Source: Clostridiales bacterium
Lineage (GTDB): Bacteria > Bacillota > Clostridia > Lachnospirales > Lachnospiraceae
DNA: 64,000 nt
Assembly (NCBI GenBank): GCA_021202015.1
Contig: JAJQDV010000042.1
Location: forward strand, 1-64,000
Direction of reading: 5' to 3'
The notes beneath the pieces are model-generated. The model did no database searches. It was not told the origin of the DNA and worked only from the letters and a program-made list of their open reading frames with translations. Below, piece after piece: positions 58,690-64,000 of the stretch; the first letter of the stretch is position 1, and the number at the start of each line of letters is the position of its first letter. The position numbers were made by a program, and so were the translations under genes.

Positions 58690-61600
58690 GTGAGTTATCA
58701 ATACAAACTGATGGTTTATAACAGAAATATGTATAAGGAATTTGAAATACCTCCGGATATGGAAAGAACGAAGGTCGGCACTGCCCCGGCGTGTGAATTT
58801 CGCCTGAACCCCGATTTTTTCTTTGGTGAGATAGAGGTTTCCCTGGAAAAAAAAGAGGTGTGGTCACTGCAGTGTTCGGATCGGCTTTACATCAGCCGCG
58901 GGGATGTAAGGAAGCTTTATTTTACGGAGCTGAAACAGGGGGATTTTCTTTTTATCTGTTACGCGGAGTCCGGAGAGACTGCCTTTGCTCTGCGGTTTAT
59001 GATTGATTTCGAGGCGGAGCTTCCGAAATATAACTGGAAAATCGACCTGGCACAGAAAGAGTGCCTGTCGATCGGTGATCGGGCCGGATCCGAAATAGAG
59101 CTGGAAAGCGACTTCGGGAAAGATACTCTGGTTATCATACGGACATCCGCGGGCAGATCTGAGCTTGCAGAAGAAAAGTCACTGTACGGAACCTGTGTCA
59201 ACGGAAAAAGGATTTCCGCGGCGACAGTCCTGCGGAATTCGGATTTCATCTCGATTGCGGATTTCTCGGCGTATTACAAAGACGGCATGCTTTATTTCAG
59301 CCATCAGAATGTGAGAACCTGTAATGTCGAAAAGACTGCCGTCCGTCCGGAAACGGATACAACCTATCCGATGTTTGTCCGGAACACACGGATCCGGACC
59401 GCCTGCGATGATACAAAGATCAATATACTGGATCCTCCGGAAATACCGTCCAAACCGGACCGGAACATTGTGACCTCTCTTATGCCGGCGGTCGTCCTGT
59501 TCGCGCTTGTGGTCATACTTCGTGGCGTGTTGAGTACAACCGGCGGAACCTTTGTGCTGTTCAGCATCTGTTCCATGGGGCTCGGTGTTGTCACATCTGT
59601 CGCCGGTCTGGTCAACGCCAGGCGAAAGTACAGGAAGGATTGCGAAGAGCGGCGAACTACATATGACGCTTATGTCAAAAAGAAACGGGAAGAAATAGAG
59701 GAAGCGCGCCGGGAAGAACTGAAGTGCCTGAGAGAGCAGTATTACAACACCATACAGGATCTGGAGCACATTGAGTGTTTTCGATCCTGCCTGTTTGACC
59801 GGATTCCGGAAGACGATGATTTCCTGGATGTATATCTCGGCGTCGGGACGACGCAGGCCGCAAGGGTGATTGATTATAAGCAAAAAGAGAAGCTGCAGGC
59901 AGGCGATGATCTGTGCATGATACCCGGACAGCTCTCCGAAGAATATAAATACATTTCGGACGCGCCGGTGGTTGTCAGCCTGAAGGATGCAAACGCGGTC
60001 GGAGTGGTCGGAGAGGAAGACCGGCTGTATGATATGATGAAGTGCATCCTGATCGATCTCGTCAGCCGCCAGTATTCCGGGGATGTAAAACTGTATTTTC
60101 TGCTGCCGGAACAGGGCGAACTTTATGACTGGATCCGGCTGCTTCCCCATATCCGGGGAAGTGCTGCCCGGCGAAACATCGTCTGTGACAGCGAGAGCAG
60201 AAATACGATTTTTGAGGATCTTTATAAGGAACTGACGGTTCGAAGCGAGTCGAAACAGCAGACCGGATATAACATCATTTTTGTGATGGATGAGAGGGGG
60301 ATCAAGAGTCATCCCATCTCAAGATTTATAGAAAACGCGGCTTCCCTGCAGACGGTGTTTCTCTTTTTTGAAACGAAACCGGAGCGTCTGCCGCTGCACT
60401 GCAGCAGAGTGATTCAGCTGGAGGACGAAAACCGCGCGGTCCTGTTTGATACGCGGAACCGGGCAGATCAGAAAAGCTTTGTGTATACATCCGTTCCGGA
60501 TGTGTGCATGGCGCGCGCGGTTCATGTACTGGCTCCCGTTTTCTGTGAGGAGATCAGCCTGGAAAGCGCTTTGCGGAAGAGCATATCCCTGTTTGAGCTT
60601 TTGGGGATCTACGGCGTCGGGGATCTGGATCTGAAAAAACGCTGGAGCGCATCCAGGATATATGACACGATGGCGGTGCCTCTCGGCGTCAACGCGAAGG
60701 ATGATGTTGTGTACCTGGATCTGCATGAGAAATTCCACGGACCCCATGGTCTGGTCGCCGGGACGACCGGCTCCGGGAAAAGCGAGATCCTGCAGACATT
60801 TATCCTGGGCGCCGCGACGCTGTTTCACCCGTATGAGATCGGTTTTGTCATCATTGATTTCAAGGGCGGCGGCATGGTAAATCAGTTCAGGGATCTTCCA
60901 CATCTGATCGGCGCGATTACCAATATCGACGGGAAAGCGATCGACCGATCCTTAAAATCCATCAAGGCGGAACTGCTGAAACGGCAGGAACTGTTTGCGG
61001 AGGCGGAGGTCAATCACATTGACAAATATATCAAAGCCTGGAAGGCAGGGAAGGCAAAGACCGCACTGCCGCATCTGGTGATCGTGGCAGACGAGTTTGC
61101 CGAACTGAAAGCGGAGCAGCCGGAATTCATGAAGGAACTGATCAGCGCGGCGCGGATCGGCAGGAGCCTGGGGGTTCATCTGATCCTTGCCACGCAGAAG
61201 CCGGCCGGCCAGGTGAATGAGCAGATCTGGAGCAACTCGAGGTTCAAACTGTGTCTGAAGGTCCAGACGCGGGAGGACAGTAACGAGGTGTTGAAATCCC
61301 CTCTGGCGGCGGAGATCCGGGAACCGGGACGCGCTTATCTGCAGGTCGGGAATAATGAGATCTTCGAGCTTCTTCAGTCCGGATTTTCCGGCAGCCCGGA
61401 AAAGAGCGACAACGGCAATCTGAAGTCCTTTGACATCTACGCACTGGATTTTAAGGGAACCAGGAAGCCGGTGTTCCGGCAGAGGCCGCAGAAGAGCACC
61501 GATTCCCGCACACAGCTGGAGGCAATCGTGGATTATGTGCGCCGGTATTGCGAGAAAAACGGGATCGCGCGCCTTCCGGAGATCTGCCTGCCCGCACTGG

Positions 61601-63294
61601 AAAGCGTCATTGTGTGTGATACGGTTCGGTATGGCTGCGGGAAAAATCAGGAAATGTGTACTGCCATCGGTTTGTACGATGATCCGGATCATCAGCAGCA
61701 GGGCAGCGCGATTCTTTCTGTCGGCACAGCCAATACGCTGATCCTCGGATCCTCGCAATATGGGAAGACGAACCTGCTGGAAGTATTGATCCGCAGTCTG
61801 GCTGAGACGTACACGCCATCGGAGGTCAATCTGTATATCATAGATTTCGCGTCCATGGTTTTAAAGAATTTTGAAAAGCTGGCGCACGTGGGCGGCGTGG
61901 TCTGCCCGGCGGATGATGAGAAGCTGAAAAATCTTTTTAAATATCTGAGCGACCAGATTACATTCCGTAGGGAAAAACTGCTGTCCGTCGGCGTCAGCTC
62001 CTTTCTCTCCTATAAAGAGGCCGGGTTTGCCGATCTGCCGCAGATCGTTCTGCTGATCGACAATATGACCGTGCTGAAGGAATTATATCTGCAGGATAAT
62101 GATGTGCTGCCTGCTTTATGCAGAGAAGGGAATTCCGTCGGCATCAGCGTGATCGTGGCGAACGCGCAGAGTGCCGGGCTGGGATATAAGTATCTGGCCG
62201 GTTTTGCCACAAGAATCGCACTGTTCTGTAATGAGCCGAGTGAATATTCCACACTTTTCGGTTCCTGCAGGATCCGTCCCGATGAGGTTCCGGGGAGGTG
62301 CCTGGTTGAGATCGATAAGGCGCTGTACGAATGTCAGACGTTTCTGGCTTTTGAGGGAGAGCGGGAGATCGAGCGTGTACAGCATATGCAGGAGTTTGTG
62401 GAGACGGTCAACGCCAGATATCAGGGGAGCCGTGCGGCTCTGATTCCTGAGATTCCGGATCTCCTGACCGAGCAGTTTCTGTTTGAGAATTATGCGCCCG
62501 CGGCACTTCCGGACAAACAGGTGCTGGGTCTGAGCTATGATACAGTGGCGCCGCAGATGCTTGATATCGGCAGGGTGAATATGCTGGCGTTGTCCGGCGC
62601 GGAGGGCGCCGGGATGAGCAACTTCATCCGTTATTTTGTGCATGCCGTAATGCGGCGGGAAGGGCAGGCGGAGGTATATATCTTTGACGATTACCGGAAA
62701 AAACTGGCTTCTCTGTGCAGTGACCCCGGTCCTGCCCGAGGCGGAGCGCAGCAGAATCGGATTTCCTGTCAGGATGTAGCGCAGCAGAACCTGCTCTCCT
62801 GTCAGGATCGGGTACAGCATAATCAGGTTTTCTATCACGTCGGGGCAGATCAGTGTGCTGAGACGCTGGCCCATCTGGATCAGGAACTGCAGAATCGGTA
62901 TCAGGAACTGATTGCGGGAGAGGAGATTCCGGCCGACTGGAAGATCCTGATTCTGAACAACGAGGAGGTATATGCGCAGATCAGCAGTGACAGGGAGATG
63001 CTTTCCATGCTGAAAAATATAATCGGTAAATATAAGATGCTGCATGTTTTTGTGATCTTCGGGGCGATTCCGAACGCGCAGATTATGTTTGGCTCGCCGG
63101 AGGCCTATAAGATTGTGAAAGAAACGAGGCAGATTTTATTTTTTGATAACCTGGATAACTGCAAGCTGGTGGATGTGCCGCTGGCGACGGTGCGGATTAA
63201 CCGCAAAAAGATCGAAACCGGGGACGCTTTTTTCTTATCGGGAAACGACTGCTTCCGGATTAAGACGCCGCTGTCTGCTTGTGGATGTCCCTAA
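58690..63294 (+). CDS. Type VII secretion ATPase EssC-like, EssC2 (degenerate FHA and third ATPase domain)
   Basis: Walker A GTTGSGKSE and GSSQYGKT; DFKGGGMVNQF; LILATQKPAGQV; third P-loop reads GAEGAGMSN (no Lys); GTG start. Confidence 0.94.
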   Translation: MSYQYKLMVYNRNMYKEFEIPPDMERTKVGTAPACEFRLNPDFFFGEIEVSLEKKEVWSLQCSDRLYISRGDVRKLYFTELKQGDFLFICYAESGETAFALRFMIDFEAELPKYNWKIDLAQKECLSIGDRAGSEIELESDFGKDTLVIIRTSAGRSELAEEKSLYGTCVNGKRISAATVLRNSDFISIADFSAYYKDGMLYFSHQNVRTCNVEKTAVRPETDTTYPMFVRNTRIRTACDDTKINILDPPEIPSKPDRNIVTSLMPAVVLFALVVILRGVLSTTGGTFVLFSICSMGLGVVTSVAGLVNARRKYRKDCEERRTTYDAYVKKKREEIEEARREELKCLREQYYNTIQDLEHIECFRSCLFDRIPEDDDFLDVYLGVGTTQAARVIDYKQKEKLQAGDDLCMIPGQLSEEYKYISDAPVVVSLKDANAVGVVGEEDRLYDMMKCILIDLVSRQYSGDVKLYFLLPEQGELYDWIRLLPHIRGSAARRNIVCDSESRNTIFEDLYKELTVRSESKQQTGYNIIFVMDERGIKSHPISRFIENAASLQTVFLFFETKPERLPLHCSRVIQLEDENRAVLFDTRNRADQKSFVYTSVPDVCMARAVHVLAPVFCEEISLESALRKSISLFELLGIYGVGDLDLKKRWSASRIYDTMAVPLGVNAKDDVVYLDLHEKFHGPHGLVAGTTGSGKSEILQTFILGAATLFHPYEIGFVIIDFKGGGMVNQFRDLPHLIGAITNIDGKAIDRSLKSIKAELLKRQELFAEAEVNHIDKYIKAWKAGKAKTALPHLVIVADEFAELKAEQPEFMKELISAARIGRSLGVHLILATQKPAGQVNEQIWSNSRFKLCLKVQTREDSNEVLKSPLAAEIREPGRAYLQVGNNEIFELLQSGFSGSPEKSDNGNLKSFDIYALDFKGTRKPVFRQRPQKSTDSRTQLEAIVDYVRRYCEKNGIARLPEICLPALESVIVCDTVRYGCGKNQEMCTAIGLYDDPDHQQQGSAILSVGTANTLILGSSQYGKTNLLEVLIRSLAETYTPSEVNLYIIDFASMVLKNFEKLAHVGGVVCPADDEKLKNLFKYLSDQITFRREKLLSVGVSSFLSYKEAGFADLPQIVLLIDNMTVLKELYLQDNDVLPALCREGNSVGISVIVANAQSAGLGYKYLAGFATRIALFCNEPSEYSTLFGSCRIRPDEVPGRCLVEIDKALYECQTFLAFEGEREIERVQHMQEFVETVNARYQGSRAALIPEIPDLLTEQFLFENYAPAALPDKQVLGLSYDTVAPQMLDIGRVNMLALSGAEGAGMSNFIRYFVHAVMRREGQAEVYIFDDYRKKLASLCSDPGPARGGAQQNRISCQDVAQQNLLSCQDRVQHNQVFYHVGADQCAETLAHLDQELQNRYQELIAGEEIPADWKILILNNEEVYAQISSDREMLSMLKNIIGKYKMLHVFVIFGAIPNAQIMFGSPEAYKIVKETRQILFFDNLDNCKLVDVPLATVRINRKKIETGDAFFLSGNDCFRIKTPLSACGCP
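62749..62847 (+). repeat. Three 33-bp tandem repeats within EssC2 third ATPase domain
   Basis: QQNRISCQDVA / QQNLLSCQDRV / QHNQVFYHVGA. Confidence 0.8.
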
Positions 63295-63363
63295 AATCGG
63301 ACAGCCTGTTTTGTATAATCTGATCAACGTAAGACACAGAAGCATTGACAGGAGGGATACAGA

Positions 63364-63603
63364 ATGGCATTATTGATTACAGGAATTGTTTTACTTTTTT
63401 TCATCTGGGTATTTGCAGAGATTTCAGACAGAGTAGACCGGAAACATTCCGGTAAGGGCAAACGCAGCGTTAAAGGAGGGGCATATGGCCACGGCACAGG
63501 CGCAGAAAATGAAGCTTTTATATCTGATGAGAATTTTGCTGGAGCGCACAGACGAGGATCACATGCTGACGGCCAACGAGCTCTGCGACATTCTGCAGGC
63601 TGA
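63364..63603 (+). CDS. Small hypothetical membrane protein (3' part overlaps next gene out of frame)
   Basis: MALLITGIVLLFFIWVFAEISDRVDRKHSGKGKRS; AGGAGG RBS; uncertain real extent. Confidence 0.4.
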   Translation: MALLITGIVLLFFIWVFAEISDRVDRKHSGKGKRSVKGGAYGHGTGAENEAFISDENFAGAHRRGSHADGQRALRHSAG

Positions 63604-64000
63604 GTATGACGTCCCGGCGGAGCGAAAGAGCATATACAGCGATATCGCCGCCCTGCGGGAGTTCGGTCTGGATGTGATTCAGCAGAAGGGAAGCGCGCCG
63701 GGGTATTACATCGGTTCCCGCAGCTTTGAACTGGCGGAGCTCAGGCTGCTGGTGGACGCGATTCAGGCGTCGAAGTCGATCACAGAGAAGAAGACGGATG
63801 AGCTGATCCGAAAGCTGGAGAGCCTGGCCAGCCGTGAGGAGGCCAGGCAGCTGCAGCAGCAGGTCTTCCTTTACAAGAGGGCGAAAACGGAAAATGAGAC
63901 CGTCTATTATAACGTGGATCGTATTCATACGGCCATCTATACGAATGTGCAGATCCGGTTCCGATACAACGAGTGGACGAGAGAAAAGGAGTTTCGCCTG
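63485..64000 (+). CDS. WYL-domain/HTH transcriptional regulator (truncated by window end)
   Basis: MATAQAQKMKLLYLMRILLERTDEDHMLTANELCDILQAEYDVPAERKSIYSDIAALREFGLDVIQQKGSAPGYYIGSRSFELAELRLLVDAIQ; GGAGG upstream. Confidence 0.88.
   Translation, partial: MATAQAQKMKLLYLMRILLERTDEDHMLTANELCDILQAEYDVPAERKSIYSDIAALREFGLDVIQQKGSAPGYYIGSRSFELAELRLLVDAIQASKSITEKKTDELIRKLESLASREEARQLQQQVFLYKRAKTENETVYYNVDRIHTAIYTNVQIRFRYNEWTREKEFRL

Noticed and set aside
63485-64000. WYL regulator as a component of the T7SS system
   Set aside because: Separate RBS, follows EssC2 by nearly 200 bp, and belongs to a generic regulator family; no specific evidence of linkage.
1-64000. rRNA or tRNA genes, prophage or conjugative element
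   Set aside because: No tRNA cloverleaf, rRNA stretch, integrase or phage structural gene was recognised by reading; a tRNAscan/Infernal run would be needed to exclude fully.

Overview
This 64 kb window looks like a Clostridia (Lachnospiraceae-like) chromosome, inferred from gene content and order; no database search was run. The left part (about 1-29.8 kb) is mostly housekeeping: a response regulator cut by the window edge; a DUF6020-like membrane protein; a thiamine operon (TPP riboswitch, thiS-thiG-thiH-thiE, with no thiF seen); an AEC transporter; pyrG; ftsH; uvrC-hprK-M18 aminopeptidase-murB-rapZ-whiA-diacylglycerol kinase; a lipoprotein; a DUF4139/MuiA-like protein; type III glutamine synthetase; an Rpn-type nuclease; and uridine phosphorylase. 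The right part (30.4-63.3 kb) is a large type VII (ESX/Ess-like) secretion locus in two modules. Module A has a canonical promoter, FHA protein, EssC1, LytTR regulator, EspG-like candidate, YukD-like protein, five tandem WXG100 genes flanked by two longer WXG/LXG-like substrates, a DUF4176 protein, a second FHA protein, a PP2C phosphatase, a transmembrane Ser/Thr kinase, a small membrane protein and a 2.5k-residue Ig/InlB-like surface protein. Module B has a third FHA protein, a MinD/CpaE-like ATPase, a second YukD and a second, partly degenerate EssC. I could not recognise EsaA, EssA or a pseudokinase EssB. The central hypothesis is a T7SS variant wired to kinase/phosphatase/FHA signalling, in which an apparently active transmembrane kinase occupies the architectural position of EssB, with two EssC paralogues. 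Secondary observations include a candidate frameshift in a substrate gene, dispersed hairpin and repeat elements, a 119-bp palindromic element between murB and rapZ, and FHA-type Thr motifs shared across proteins.
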